64,000 nt of DNA from Atkinsonella hypoxylon (Eukaryota; Ascomycota; Sordariomycetes; Hypocreales; Clavicipitaceae): NCBI GenBank assembly GCA_000729835.1, contig JFHB01000028.1:124001-188000 (forward strand), given 5' to 3'. How positions within the stretch are numbered: the stretch's first letter is position 1; every line of letters starts with the position of its first letter. Positions 36,190 through 50,019 of this stretch are shown here, piece after piece. The position numbers and the translations under genes were made by a program. The notes under the pieces were generated by a model. The model ran no database searches and was not told the DNA's origin. It saw only the letters and a program-made list of their open reading frames with translations.

Positions 36190-39100
36190 CTAGTAGTCTC
36201 TCTTTTTATTGTGCTAGTAGAGTAACTCTAACAGTTACAGTAATAATAAAATAGATTAAAGAAATAAACAACAATAAATCTAATATTCTTTTACATTAAT
36301 TCGTAGGTCTCTTTACCTAGCCTTCTACCTATATATTAGCTTTATTGTTATTAATAAAGGATTTAAGAGTCTTATTTAGCGTTACTTTTATTATTAAATT
36401 AGCGATATTATCTTTGCTGTTAATTTAACGGATTTCATTAATTTTGCGCCTTTTGTATAATTAATATAGCACTATAATATTAATTATTAATCTCTTTTCC
36501 TTTATTGTGCTAAGCTTTATAAGGTATTTATATAATAAGAATAAATCTATATAAACTACTAGTAGAATTAGCGGTATCTATAGCTGCTTTATTACTATAT
36601 TTAACGTAGTGCTAATAGCATACAATACATCTACGCCTTACACTATACTATATAGTTCTAATGTAAGCGCGCTCCTTATAACTCTCTTGCTTTTAATAGA
36701 GCTATACGTAATAATATTGCCTTTTATTATAAATTCAGTGTTCTCTTTACAAGCTCCTTTATTGCTTAAGATAATTATATATTCTATCTAGAAGCTTAAA
36801 TCTTTATTATTTATAAAGAATCTATTAATAAATATATATAATTTAGTAAAGGGAAGGTCTATTAGAATATATTATAATCTATAGGTTTAGTTGTTAATCT
36901 ACTATTAAAGCCTCTTATTTAGTTGTTTAATATTGTTAATTGTAATATCTTACTGTTATGCAGCAATAGAAAGGTTAAATGTAGCTTCTAGTTAATAGAT
37001 TGTAGTAATATATACACTATAGGCTTATTGCTTAGCGTACTATTATTTTGTTAAATCTATACTAACACTAGTAGTATTAATAGGTTAAATCCTCTTACTT
37101 TAACCTTTCTAGTAAAGAGTTAAAGTGCTGTTATTAGATTTAGTTAATATATATCCGTTAAAAATTAGTAGCGTTTCTACTGTTAAGCTCTACTTTAGCT
37201 TTACAGTAAAATTAGCTTTCTGCAGTTTAGATTCCTTACAGTTAAAGAAGGTTCTATTGCTTAGTTCTAGTGTATTATTAGTCTACATTCTAATAATTCT
37301 AAAGTAATTCTTATTGTTTAATATTAGTAAGCAGGGGTTATATATTAATGTAACTATACTTAAATTGTTATAGTAGTAGTAGAAGTATATAGACTACTAA
37401 TATATACCTACTTTAGCGATTCTATATAGAGGCTTAATTACTTCTATTACTATATTATAGAGATATAGGTGTCTAATTTGTTTAGAAAGTTATGCAATAA
37501 TTAATCTATTTAAATTAGTGTTAGATTATATATAAGCCTATATAATATTGCGGATCTATAAGACAATATTGCGTTTTTAGAGAGATAGAGCTAGTGCTAC
37601 AATTAGGCGTTAACTAGCTTATTAAATCGTTAGGGATTGCGTTAAAATTAATAATTTATTGCTGTTATTATATCCTTAGATAACTAGTCTTAACTTTTTA
37701 TACAGTAATATAGTTCCTTTTCCTTTAACTTCTTAAACTATATAAGATTTAAAGATATAGTTATTATATATAGTAAAGTTAAATTTAATAAATTAGAAGA
37801 TATCTCTAGCTAATAGTGCATTAATTTTAGCTTAGTTAAATGCCTTAAATAGAGCACCTTTTGCTATAATCTTATTGTTTTTCCTTAGTTATATAGCTAA
37901 GTTATAGTTTACTGTTTCTTTTATAGAAAGGAAAATTTTATTGCTAGATTTATACAGTAATACATAAGTAGGATTAATATTACTACTAGAATTAAGATTA
38001 TAAGGACTACTAGCAGTTAGGCTAGAAACAGTAATATATCTATTTAGTTTATTATTAAAAGTAGAGGAATTTTATATAGAATTAATTAGAATAGAAAGAG
38101 GGTTCTTTCTTAGTCTTTTAGAACCTCTTTTCTATATTAAGTTTAGATTAATTAGTTATTTTGCCTTTAGAGGTCTTTCTCTCTTCTTTAGTAAAATAGA
38201 ATTGCTTTTAGGTAGGGATTCTATATTGCTTTTATTAGGTATAACGTTAGAAATAGCAGAATAATTGTTAGATTTATTATTATTATAGTAGTAGGGTTTT
38301 ATAATAGTTATGCAAAAACAAATAGAGCTGTAAGGCATTTATATAGTGCACTCCTTACTATCTATAGTAAGCAGCTTATAGGGGCCTTACTAGCCTTCTT
38401 TTTTACGCTATATATACACTTTTAACTGTAGGGGCAGTGAATATATAGGTGTTGTATTTAGGCTGTTGCAGAAGGCAAGAGCATTGTAAATTTATCTTTA
38501 TGCTAGGCACTTTTAGGCTTTATTAGTAGCTTTACGTAGAATTAAAGCTTATTATGTTATAGAAAGGCTTAAAGGTAAATTATCTATTATGTAGAGGTAG
38601 GAACTAAAGACTAATAATGTAGGTATAAGACTATTAGGTTTAGTAGAATTATTAATAGCTTTAACAGCTATCTAAAGCTTTTAATCCTTTATAATACTAG
38701 TATTAGTGCCTAATTTGTCGTTAATAATGTTGTAAGCTCTTTATAATAAGCTATAGTACTATTTAACTTTACTAATGCTGTTGTAGGCTTTAATAGGAAC
38801 TTTATTAACATTAATAGACAACATTTATGTATAATAGCAGAATTTAGCAGATATAAAGTTCTTTTTAGCATTGTAAACTATCTAGTTAGGAGGGCCTAGA
38901 TAGGTATTAATCTAGCATTCTTTTAATGTATTCTAGATGTTTTATGCTTTTTGCTTTTAGGGTTCTAGAAAGCGGGCTGCCTAAAATAAGGTTGCAGAAT
39001 TAACAACGTAAAGAATAAAGCTGCTGTTTAGATATATAATATTAACAATAATTTTATAGTTAAAGTTATAGTTATCTTTTAATATAAATCGGAATTAACT

Positions 39101-40557
39101 AGGTAATTTACCGTTAAGTTAGCAGTAGTAGTAGACTTATGTAATTCTGTTAATAGCGTTATTGTTACTAATATCTTTGCCTATACATTGTAGAATCTTT
39201 ATTAATTGTTATACAGAAGAATGCTTAAATTAATAATAAAGTTAATAGATTTGCTTTTCTAATAAGAAGAATATAGCTGCTTCTATAGCTTCTAGAGTTT
39301 ACTATAGATATCTCTATTTCTAGATAATAAGAACCTTTTAATTGCCTTAAATTAGTACGTTTTTAAGGTTGTTAAGCTTTATATATATCTTATCTATATT
39401 ATTAATGCTATATAGGAACAAGGTGCTTATATTAATTATATAGAATATAATTAGGCTAAAGACTGTTAGAACTATAATAAAGCCTATTAAAGTTGCTAAT
39501 TCTGCGCTAAATGTAATTATATAGTGTTAATTAGATAGATTTATCTTTAATAAAGGCATTTTCTTCACTAGTGCTTATACTTAGTTAATTCTAGCTGTTA
39601 ATACGCTTGCTGCTCTAGTGTTAAGCAAGATACCTCTAAATGTTTTACTAGAATAACGTTCTTCTAATACATAAGATAATAAATATAATAAAGGATCTAT
39701 AGAATTTAATTAATCTTCTATAAATAGGTCTTCCTTATATAGAGCATGCTAGTAGGCCTCTTCCTTAAGGTTCTAGAAGATAGCTCTATTGTTTATAGTT
39801 GCAGCATTAGTGAAGAATTATGTAATTGTTAGCTAAGGAGCTTTTCCTTTATTAGCTATATTAGATTCTTTAATAAATGCCTTACTTGCATCCTAAGTAT
39901 TGTTAGAACTGTTATTCTATATAGGTTTACTTAATCCTTTATAAGCCTATAGATAGGCTCTAAATTTACTGTCTAAAGGAGGGGTTTTATACTTCTTATT
40001 GTTCTACTATCTTTACTGTACTTATTAACGCTCTTTTTTGCTATACTTTATTAACTAATATTCTTCTTTTCTATAGATAAAGTAGCGTTATTTTTAGGTC
40101 TTACTTCTGCTACAGCTAGGGTCTCTTAAACGTTAATATTAATAGTCTGTATAGAGGGCTTCGTTATTAATATTAAGTTAGTTAAATCTAATATAGAATT
40201 AGCTAATTTCCTTCTGTGCTTCTATAATACTAATTAACTTTTATAGGTTGCTAATAAGCTCTTAGAATGTTGCGTTAGTTGCAAATTTAGCTTAGCTATA
40301 TTTAGGGATGCCTCTAACTGCTTAAAGAGTCTATTTAATAAGTTTAGAATTATCTATAAGAGGGTTAAAAAGGCTGTTGTAGATGTCTTAAAGGTTCTAG
40401 ATTATTATGTTAAGGCAGTTAAGTATAGATTTATTAGGGTTCTTAGCAATTGTATTGCGCAATATAATACTATTCTATCTTTAACAATAGAACTGCTTGT
40501 TAGTTAGGGTCTTAAAGTGTTGTTTAACAATTTCAACTATTTAGTTAAAGGTATAAT

Positions 40558-41256
40558 TGTTAAAAATAAGCTACCCTGTATAGCCTATTTTTATGCCTAC
40601 TAGTTGCTCTATTACGTGACCCTCATTAGGTCTTGTTACGTTGATTTTTGGTAGAGATATCGCTGTTACTAGATGCGAAACATCTAGAATCGACTAAGGC
40701 AAAGTTGCCTAACCTATAGTCAACTTTAACTGCGATTTTCTCTATAACTAGCAATGGTAGAAATTCAAGAAGTATACTATTTAAAAGCTAAGAATTAGGG
40801 CTATTTAATAGTATAATTGTTGGATAGGGTTGCTTATAAGGGTTGCTTATTATTAGTAGAATTTATTAAATTGTGCACGTAGGCGTCTTATTTATATAGC
40901 TGTAAGTTAATTTTTTTGTTTTTATATAGTAAATCTTTTTGCGGAAATTATAAAGTAGCCTATAAGCCCCTTCTAGCGACTATAGGCTGCTAATATAGTT
41001 AGAGGGTCTATAAGGGACTAGAAAGATTCAAGATCCTACCCTTACTAACTTGTTCGTTACAGCGCTCTTAATATAAAGATACTACTATTACAGTTATCTA
41101 TTGCCTCTACGTAATCTAGTACTATACACTACAGCTTGATTTAGGCCGCTGCTGCTTCCACTACGTGATAATTGCTAGGAGCAATTACAGGTGCTAAATC
41201 TAAGAGACCACTACCCTCTTAGATATCTAGTCCTGTAATCCCTATTATTTTCAATA
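40558..41256 (+). repeat. A3 5' LTR
   Basis: 699 bp. Primer site GGTTATAAGCCC follows at 41257-41268, then an untranslated leader to 42199. Confidence 0.95.
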
Positions 41257-42199
41257 GGTTATAAGCCCAGAAGACCTATCTGCAAGCTGTTAGCCCGCTG
41301 AAAATCTACTATTGTGTACTGTATTACCCACTAGAAGCTATATTAAGACCTGCGCTAGCAGCTATCGCTGCTATTAGTAGCTTACTAGAAGCTATTAATA
41401 CCTGCTGTACACACATTGCCAGCCACTATACTGGTGTTTTCATTCTGCCCACCCTATACCTCCTGCACTAGTTCTATGCACCCTGTGTATACACACTTTT
41501 AAAGCTATTCTTAATAGCTAGGTTCTATCGTTGCGCAACATTAAAATATACACATCTGCATACATTACATTCGTACTGTAAATCGTTTTATTAGGCACTG
41601 CCTAATCAATTATTTCCATTAAGAAATAAGCTTAGCGCTGCACTGCATCGCTCGTTGTTGTGCTGTTATCTTGTATATTGTGCACCCTATGCACCTCTGT
41701 TAGTGGCTATACTACAATTTGTAGTGCACGCCTAATAGCTCTTGTTGCTATTAGATATTCCTGTGTTTTCGGTTGCAGAATTAATTTATATAGTAATCCT
41801 ACTAGTTAGGATTTTGAAGTAGGAATTAGCTGGATATCCCTAAATTGGCTGTGCCTAGGTCTCTACTAATTTATTGGAACCTAATTAGAGAAGAATCTCC
41901 TAAATTTTTTTAGCTAAAAATAGCTAGGACTGTGTTTTGTGCCCCTCGCGACCGCTTGTTAATCTGGTCTGCTATATAAATTGTATGTGCATATAGATCG
42001 CAATACAACGCAGCCTTAGAGCCCGTTATACCTGTTACGAAAGAAATTGGAGAAAAATCTTAGTATAATTTCTAAAAATATAGGGCACTTCTAGCCTATA
42101 TTTAGTAAGAATTATTACTGTTATTTACTACTATTTCCACTGTAATTTAGGCTATAATTAGCTATAAAGAGCGTTAAATTAGCTATTAAAACCCTTAAA

Positions 42200-45100
42200 A
42201 TAGCACTAAAAGGAACAGGTAAGGGAAAGAGCATAAGCCCTAAAAGGGGTAGTAGTTCTAGTACACTAGCTAATCCAGCTGCTACTACTAGCTTTTCTGG
42301 TCCAGTAAGGTCCCCCCCTTAGCTAGTAGATTTCTCTTCTAATGAAGAAGATTATATAGCTAAGAAGGCTCTAAAAGAAGCTAGATTAGCTTCTAAAAGA
42401 GTAGTGTAAGTCTATAATGTTTAAGCTGATCTAAAAGCTTAAATAGATAAGCAATAAGAGACCCTAAATAGATTTATTAGGTATAGTGAAGTAAAACAAA
42501 GCTAAAATAAAGGTAATATAGCTAATTTACTAAGTAAATTAGATACTATAATTACATCTATGGGTAATCTCTTAATAGGGTCTCCCTCTAAGGTAGTAGA
42601 TCCTGTTACTTCTAAAAGAGCTTCTAAAGTCTCTTTTAAAGCCCCTAAACCTTCTAGTTCTAATAGTGCTACTTTTCTGCCTGCTTTTAATAAAGGCACT
42701 ATAAAAGAGCTAAATAAGAAGGTCCACTTGATTCTAGAGGCTGCTAAGCTAAAAGGCCCTAAAAATTTTAAATAGTAGAAGCAAGCTTTAACTATTTAAT
42801 TTAGGGCACTAGGATTCCCTTAATTTATTAATAATCCTAGTATAGCTAGTACTTTAGTAGATTTAGAGCAAGCTATTATCCTTATAATTATAAGAGATAG
42901 TTGCTAATCTGGACCTTAAGCTGCTATAAGCTAGTATAAGTTACCTGTAGATGCCTATAACGTTCTAGTTAGGCAGTATTTGTAGAGTGCTGAAATACAA
43001 CGTAGTACGCTATATACTAGTTATTACAACTTATCGTTTTCGAACTATAAGGGATCTTTAGAGGCCTTTAATGCTAAATTTAATAATTTACTAGCTAGAT
43101 TATAGCTCTATAGTGTAGCTATTGATCCTATTAACTAGGTAAATTATTATATTAATGCTTTAAAGAAGACCTTCCCTAGCTGGGCTAAAAGGCAGCAATA
43201 TTCTATTAAAGCTGCTAGAGCATAAGGTCTATCTGTAAAAATGCTGAATTTACAGTTCCTTATAGCTAATTTATTAGAAGAACAAAGAGATAAAAGCTCC
43301 TCTATATTTAAAGCTCTTAGTTATAAGGCTTCTAATGGTTCTAATAATAATAAGGCTAATTAAGGAAAGAATCCTCCTAATCAGAAGAAGAATTCTAACG
43401 ATTCTAATTCTAATGATTCTAATGCCTCTAAAGATACAGATAAAGCCTCTAAGAATAAGAAGAAGTAGAAGGGCTGAAGAAGAAGTAACAAAAATTCTGG
43501 GAATAAGGATAGAGAAGCTGCCTTTGCTATAGGTTGTTATAACCTATCCACTAGCAACTAGGATACTATAGAATCTAATGATTCTAGCAGTTCTAGTAGT
43601 AATAATTCTTACGATTTAGATACAGAATCTACTACTAGTGATACTAGTACAACTAGTAATAATACCCCTTCTTTTAATTACTCTAACGGAATAATTAAAA
43701 ACTCCCTACTATACAATATAGGTTCTACCTGTTATATAGTTAACAATAAGGCATTTTTTAGGACTTTTAAGCCTATAAAAAAGGGTAAAACCGCGCCTAT
43801 TGCTACTAGAGGAGGTTCTATTTATCCTAAAGGACAGGGAACTGCTGTATTTTAGGTACTAGTTAGTACAAATCTAGCTAAATATAGGCCTTTAGCTCTA
43901 AAGGATGCTCTATATTGCCTAGGTTTAGATACCAACCTAATTAGTGGTCTAAAGCACTATTTAATAGGGGGCACTCTCCTTAGAAATTAGCTATTTCTAG
44001 CTGATAGAAGCTACTGTAGGCTTCTAAATCCTAAAAAGCATGATTTCTTTCTACAGCTTAAGGGGTAAGAGACCTCTAGAGTGTGTAAAAACCACGCTAA
44101 TCTCTCTTATATGGGATTTCTAGCTAGCAATAGTTATAATGGCGGTTATAATGCTAGTTATCCTATAGAGGTTTAAATCCCTTAACAGCCTGGTTTTAAT
44201 CTAGAGGAATATAGCTGAATTAAGGAATTATCTAACTTTAAAGAAGAAGAAGTAGATAATACTAATAACGATGCTATAGAGCTATTAGCCCTAGTTCCTA
44301 AACGGGCTCCTAGTTAGATTCCTTCTAATAACGGGGATTTAGAAGGTCTAAATCCTAAGTTGCTAGATATTGGAGGAAATAGCCGTCTAGATCCCTTAAA
44401 CGAGGCCTGTGGTTCTTAAGAGATCTAGCAAGATAGGGAGCAACAGGAAGCTAGCTCTAATGATAATTCTAGTAGTAATCCTACTGCTTCTTCTTCCTAT
44501 AAGAAGCTACTAGAATTAGCTGCTACTTAGCACGTTAGATTAGGGCATATAGGACTCCCTTTACTAAAGAAGACTGCTTCTATTACTAAAGGTATTCCTA
44601 ATTTTACAAAAATTAAGGAAAAGGATTTTAACTGCCTAGCTTACAACTAAGCTAAAGCTGTTAGAAGACCTAGCAAGTATGCTATTCCTAACCCCCCTAG
44701 ATGTTTAGATATTATAGAGGGAGATACCGTTAAAATAGAGCCTATACTGCCCAATAAGAGGCCTCTAGTTCTTTTTCTAATTAATAGAAAATCACAGTAT
44801 AAGTAGTCTTTTAATCTAGCTAATAAAGAGGGTTTTACTCTCTATAGCTATATTAAAGGCTTCTTTAAGGAATTAAAGAACTAGTATAACTGCTACTCTA
44901 AACACCTTCATTTTGATAGTAGTATAGAAATCGATACTAAGTTGCAAGCTTAGCTATCTTCTAAGGGTATTTACTTTAGCACCTCTTGCCCCTATATTTA
45001 CGAACAGAATAGGCTAATAGAGAGAGCTATAAGAGTACTTCTAGACTGTTTGCGTGCTACTCTACAGTGGTTACAATTACCTCTATATCTATAGTCTTAC

Positions 45101-47437
45101 ATCCTTCCTGCTATAGTGGATTTAGTTAATACTACTGCGAATAGTACTAAACTACTAAGTTCTAAACAGCTATATCTAGCTAATTTAAAGCCTTCTAAGA
45201 CCTATAAGCCTAATTTTACTAAAATAAGGGCTATAGGCTCCTATTGCGAAGTTCTAATTCCTTTAGAACAACAATCTAGGTTGCAGAAGCTAGTTAAAAG
45301 AACTATTTCTAGTAGACTTTTAGCTACGCTAGGTTCTAATGTATATCTAATATATATCCCCTCTAAACAAGCTGTTATAAAGACTAGCTTCGTTAAAATT
45401 ATAGAAGGAATAGGTCCTATTTTACAGGGCATCCCTAAGGTTCCTATTGGTTCTATAGTGGATAATCCTTTAGAGGGAGAAATCGATAACCAGCAGCAAT
45501 TAGTGGATAATTATACTCCTAAGTATCCTTATCCTAGTTATCTAGATGTGCTGAATTATCTACTAGAACCTATAGATTAAGCTCTTCTACTAAGCAACCC
45601 TATAGAAGCTATAGAGGCCCCTAAAGCCCCTATACCTATAGAAATACCTATAGAAGCTACTATAGAAGCTGAAGCTAATGCTAATGCTATAGATTTAGAT
45701 AGAGATATATTTTCCTTAATTAAGGATCTATGCTTTAAGGCAAGGACTAAAGCAGCTATTACTTCTAGTAATAAGGATGAACTTCCTAACACGTAGAAGC
45801 AAGCCCTAAAAAGCTCTGCTAAGCAGCATTAGATAGAAGCTACCTATAGCGAATTTAAGCAGCTGTTAGCTGCTAGAACCTTTAAATTTATAGGGAAAGA
45901 CTAAGTACCTAAGGGCTAAAGAGTTCTAAAGAATAGGCTTATCTATAGGCTAAAAAAGGATAAAGAAAATAATTCTATAAAATATAAGGCCTGCCTTATT
46001 GCTAAGGGATTTATGCAAATAGAAGGTTAAGACTATCTAGAGACCTTTGCTGCAACTAGTATTCCTCCTAGCTGGCGTATATTATTAGCTCTTGCAGCTT
46101 TTAATAACTAGGAAGTCGAGCAAATCGACTTTATAGGAGCGTTTTTAAATAGCAAGCTAAAAGAAGCTATTTATATAGAAATCCTAGATAGATTTATTGA
46201 ATTTGTAGAGCAAGCATTGCCATCAGTAGCTAAGCTACTAAAAAGCTGTAATTACAGGCCTTTAAAAGACTAAGTAATTAAGCTAGAAAAATCCCTCTAT
46301 GGTTTAAAGCAAAGTCCTAGAGAATAGCAGCAAATTCTAACAGAATTACTTTAAAAGCATGGATTTAAACCTCTTATATTAGACCTAGCAGTCTTTTATA
46401 ACCCAGCTACATCTACGTATATTACTACTTATGTAGATAACTGTCTTCTAATTAGGCCTAATTTACGATATATTAATAAGCTTAAAAAGCTACTAAATTA
46501 AGCTTATCTAATAGAAGATAGAGGACTAGCAGAATTCTTTCTAGGTGTGCAAATTACCTGTAATAGGTCTAAAAGGTCTATTAAAATCCACTAATCTTAA
46601 TACATCCTTAAAGCCCTAGAAAGATTCAAAATGCTAGATGCTAAGCCGGCTTCTATCCCTATACAGCTGGGAATTCTAAAGCAACTAGTTATAAAACTCC
46701 TCTTAAAATCCGATTATAAGCTTTATTAGAGCATAATAGGCACTATAATGTACCTAATGTTGCTAACTAGGGCTAATATTGCTTTTTCTGTTTAGTAGCT
46801 ATTAACCTTCCTAGCTAAGCCCTATATAGAGCACCTAAACGCCTCTAAGCACCTCCTAAGGTACTTAAGTAGTACTAGAAGCTTTGCTATTATTTATAAG
46901 CATTCTATACCACTAGGGTCTTCTTCTAAAGCTTTTAATAGCTCTATTAGTTGCAAAGAAGTACTTAAGACCCTCCTTGGTTATTGCGATAGCGATTTTG
47001 CTGGTGATAAAACCTCTTCTAAATCAACCTATGCTTATCTATATAAGCTAGCTAGTGGACCTATTAGCTGGAAATTAAAGAAAGCTAGTACTATTGCTCT
47101 TTCTACATTAGAAGTAGAATCTAATGTATTATCTAAAGCTATAAGGGAATTAGAGTGGCTCTACAGCCTTTTTAAGAAGATAAAGCTACCTTTAACCCCT
47201 CCTATTCCTATTAGGTGTAATAATTAAGGCGCTATAGTTACTGCTTACAACCTAACGTTATATAGTAGAACTAAGCACACCCTTTTGAAGTTTAACTACA
47301 TTAGGGAAAAGATTCGTAAAGGTATAGCTAAGGTTAGTTATATTAATACGAATTAGATGCTAGCAGATAGCCTAACTAAGCCTCTTACTATTTAAAAGCA
47401 TTAACAATTTATTAAGTTACTAGAGCTTTCTAGCTAG
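42200..47437 (+). pseudogene. Copia A3 gag-pol polyprotein (RIP-damaged)
   Basis: 1,746 codons in one frame, colinear with A1, starting at ATA 42200 (ATG lost as in A1) and ending at TAG 47435-47437. It retains the longest stop-free pieces of the family, for example 45116-45580, the domain after integrase. The second integrase Asp is preserved (HFDSS at about 44910) where A1 has Asn. The RT box again reads YVDNC (about 46430), and RNase H has the CDSDFAGDK box at about 46985. In-frame TAA/TAG remain at many former Gln and Trp codons. Confidence 0.9.
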
Positions 47438-47687
47438 CTTATAAAAGCAACAAAAACACTTAAAAAATCAAAAAGCAACGAAAAAACAGTTAAAAATTGA
47501 AAACAACAAAAACAATTAACAACAACTAGTTATATTCAACTATAACTACCCTAGAATTGCTGGAATTAGTTATGTTATTTAGTTCTGTTATTAGTACTGT
47601 ATTTTGTTAGTTGATTCTAACTTAGATATCCTTTAAAGGAGCTAAGTTGCTTATAGAACTAGTTACTTCTTACATTTCTAGAGGGAG

Positions 47688-48386
47688 TGTTAAAAATAAG
47701 CTACCCTATATAGCCTATTTTTATGCCTACTAGTTGCTCTATTACGTAACCCTTATTAGGTCTTATTACGTTAATTTTTAGTAGAGATATTGCTGTTATT
47801 AAATGTAAAACATCTAGAATTAACTAAGGCAAAGTTGCCTAACCTATAGTTAACTTTAACTGCGATTTTCTCTACAACTAGCAATAGTAGAAATTTAAGA
47901 AGTATACTATTTAAAAGCTAAGAATTAGGGCTATTTAATAGTATAATTATTAGATAGAGTTGCTTATAAGGGTTACTTATTATTAGTGGAATTTATTAAA
48001 TTATGCACGTAAGCGTCTCGTTTGTATAGCTATAAGTCGATTTTTTTGTTTTTATATAGTAAATCTTTTTGCGGAAATTATAAAGTAGCCTATAAGCCCC
48101 TTCTAGCGACTATAGGCCGCTAATATAGTTAGAGGGTCTATAAGGGACTAGAAAGATTCAAGATCCTACCCTTACTAACTTATTCGTTACAGCGCTCTCA
48201 ATATAAAGATACTACTATTACAGTTATCTATTGCCTCTACGTGATCTAGTACTATACACTACAGCTTGATTTAGGCCGCTGCTGCTTCCACTACGTGATA
48301 ATTGCTAGGAGCAATTACAGGTGCTAAATCTAAGAGACCACTACCCTCTTAGATATCTAGTTCTGTAATCCCTATTATTTTCAATA
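47688..48386 (+). repeat. A3 3' LTR
   Basis: 699 bp, preceded by gagggag (47681-47687). It shows many more RIP changes than the A3 5' LTR in its first 250 bp. Confidence 0.95.
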
Positions 48387-49704
48387 ATAATTTATCCTTA
48401 TGTTTATTACAATTGTTGTAAGGTAGAATTTACGTGCTTTACCTATTAGCATTACTGGAAATGCCTTTATTATTGCTAGTTCTAAGAAATTAAGTTATTA
48501 GCATAGGTCTTTAAGGATAACCACTTTTAGTATAATAAAATCGAATATATTGCTGCTGTATTTATCGCTTTCCTTGTAGATCTTTATAAGGTTAAGGACT
48601 TTCTTTATATTAGTCTAAGAAGAATCTATTGTAGAAGGAAGTAACAGTTGTACTACTAAAAGCAGAAGAAATCTTATATTCTGTAGTAAAGGGAGAGGAG
48701 GTAGTATTTCTACTAATATACCTATTAGATTGCTAGGTACACTTAATAAAAGTAATAGAAAGAGTGCTAGAGGTGTAGAAGAAGGGTTCTATAAAGATAA
48801 TTAAGGCTTCTTTACTGTAGATATAGGTTCTACATCTAGGTGTAGATTTAAGTGGAATTTGCCTAATACTACTTATTTATTAATCTCTTCTTCTAGCTAT
48901 ATAGATTGTTTCTCTTTCTATAGTACTCTTTTAAGGGAATTAGCAATTTAGCTGCTGCTTCTGCCTATATAGACTCTATATTTATATAGTAAATTGCATA
49001 ACGCTTTAATAATTAAAGTAGAAGCTCTTTAAAATAGGTCTTTATTCTAGTTATAGAAGTTAAATTTAAAGTTCTTCTATTATTCTTAATCTCTAAATCT
49101 TTAATCTTTATAAAGGTTAATTATAAAGGTAATTCTATTGTTTAGATTAGTAGTAGTAGTAGTTTCTAGGTTAATTTTATATATTAAGTTCTAATCTATT
49201 AATAGAAGTTTCTAATACTTTTAAAGTTATTCTAGAAGCTTATTAGGTTGTAGTTATTACTTAAATTCTTACAAATCTGCCTAGGGTTATTGTAAAATTA
49301 TTATATTAGATAAGATTAAGTAGTATAGAAAGAGAAAGTAGGTGTAATAGAATTAGTATAAAGATAGAGAGATTTAGCTAGCTTCTAGCTAAGTTCTAAG
49401 ATAGTTAAAGAAGTTAAATTCTATAGCGTTAGCTGCTAAGGGTTCTAGCTAGTAATTTAATTCCTTAGGAGTCTAATATTAACAATTAGTTAAACTAAAA
49501 CGTTGTTATAAGTAAATACAACTTAGTAACTAAGCAATTGTAAAGATATCCCTTCCTTTAGCACGCTTTACTAGTTGCGTTAGCCGCTAAGGGTTGTAGC
49601 TAACAATATTATGTCTCTTCTTGCTAAATCTAGCTAATCTATAGTTAGTTGTGCTAATCTCTTTAGTTATACTAAAGACTTCTAGTTAAGCAACTACTAA
49701 TTAG

Positions 49705-50019
49705 TGTTAATAGACTAAGGGTCTAATTTATACTCCTTTAAGTTAGTTCTATAACTAGTTTACTAGTGCACTAGTATTTACATTAAAGAGGTTTAAATTC
49801 AGTTATCTAGGAGTTATATCTAACTAGCAAAAGAGGCTATATTATATACCCCGTTAGATGCCTTATATGCCTTAGGCATAGTGTTGTGTTAAGGAGGAAT
49901 TAAGGGGTATTGGCAACCTCGATGTAAGTGGGGACTAGTGTGCGGATGCAACTAATCAGCGGTTGTATCCACCCACGCAGGTGCCGGAATCGCACGATAG
50001 AGTTATAACGATTCCAACA
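49705..50019 (-). repeat. R3a 5' LTR
   Basis: 315 bp. The part at 49890-50019 is almost free of RIP, the rest is mutated. A 0.5-kb leader follows on the minus strand, with two copies of the motif read on the plus strand as ttagccgctaagggtt (near 49435 and 49585). Confidence 0.93.

Larger units (their letters stand above)
40558..48386 (+). mobile_element. Ty1/copia element A3, complete
   Basis: 7,829 bp, plus strand, 699-bp LTRs (40558-41256, 47688-48386), TSD ataat (40553-40557 and 48387-48391). The empty site is preserved in R3b at about 60210-60225 (reverse complement aggtataatttatcc), which proves the insertion. Organisation as in A1, with moderate RIP. Confidence 0.95.
36329..49150 (-). 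pseudogene. R3a gag-pol (RIP-damaged, interrupted by A3)
   Basis: Read right to left with A3 (40558-48386) removed; start approximate. Gag carries a zinc-knuckle region near 40100-40040 (the intact-looking copy in R3b reads RCFIYRKEGY, i.e. a CFVC...GCWSTKH-type knuckle seen in many fungal copia gags). A 60-codon open piece at 38338-38156 belongs to the variable region between integrase and RT by position. RNase H at about 36900-36330 shows SNKGACKE, TYSSIKSKRV, KEKRLIINI and KDNIANLIIK boxes, matching the fungal copia RNase H that ends in a DNPADAMTK-like motif. The final TAG is at 36329-36331. I could not place the RT active site with certainty. Confidence 0.8.
35875..50019 (-). mobile_element. 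Copia-like element R3a, complete but split by copia A3
   Basis: Complete element on the minus strand inside R4. The 315-bp LTRs (3' at 35875-36189, 5' at 49705-50019) are equal in length, and the TSD is cttac (35870-35874 and 50020-50024). Without A3 and its target copy it is 6,311 bp. The termini are TGTTGGAATCG and TCTGTCGACA. Gag is split by A3 at 40557/48392. The 3' end of pol encodes a copia-class RNase H and stops at about 36329. The purine tract aaaaagagagac precedes the 3' LTR. Confidence 0.93.

Noticed and set aside
36609..37307. Two 60-codon plus-strand ORFs (36609-36791, 37125-37307)
   Set aside because: Opposite strand of R3a RNase H and reverse transcriptase; composition reflects the antisense of that frame.
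43335..43532. 65-codon plus-strand ORF rich in Ile and Arg
   Set aside because: Out-of-frame reading of the Lys/Asn-rich gag linker of A3.
45241..45792. Antisense ORFs at 17877-18122, 45241-45432 and 45577-45792
   Set aside because: Shadows of the copia A gag-pol frame; no independent support.
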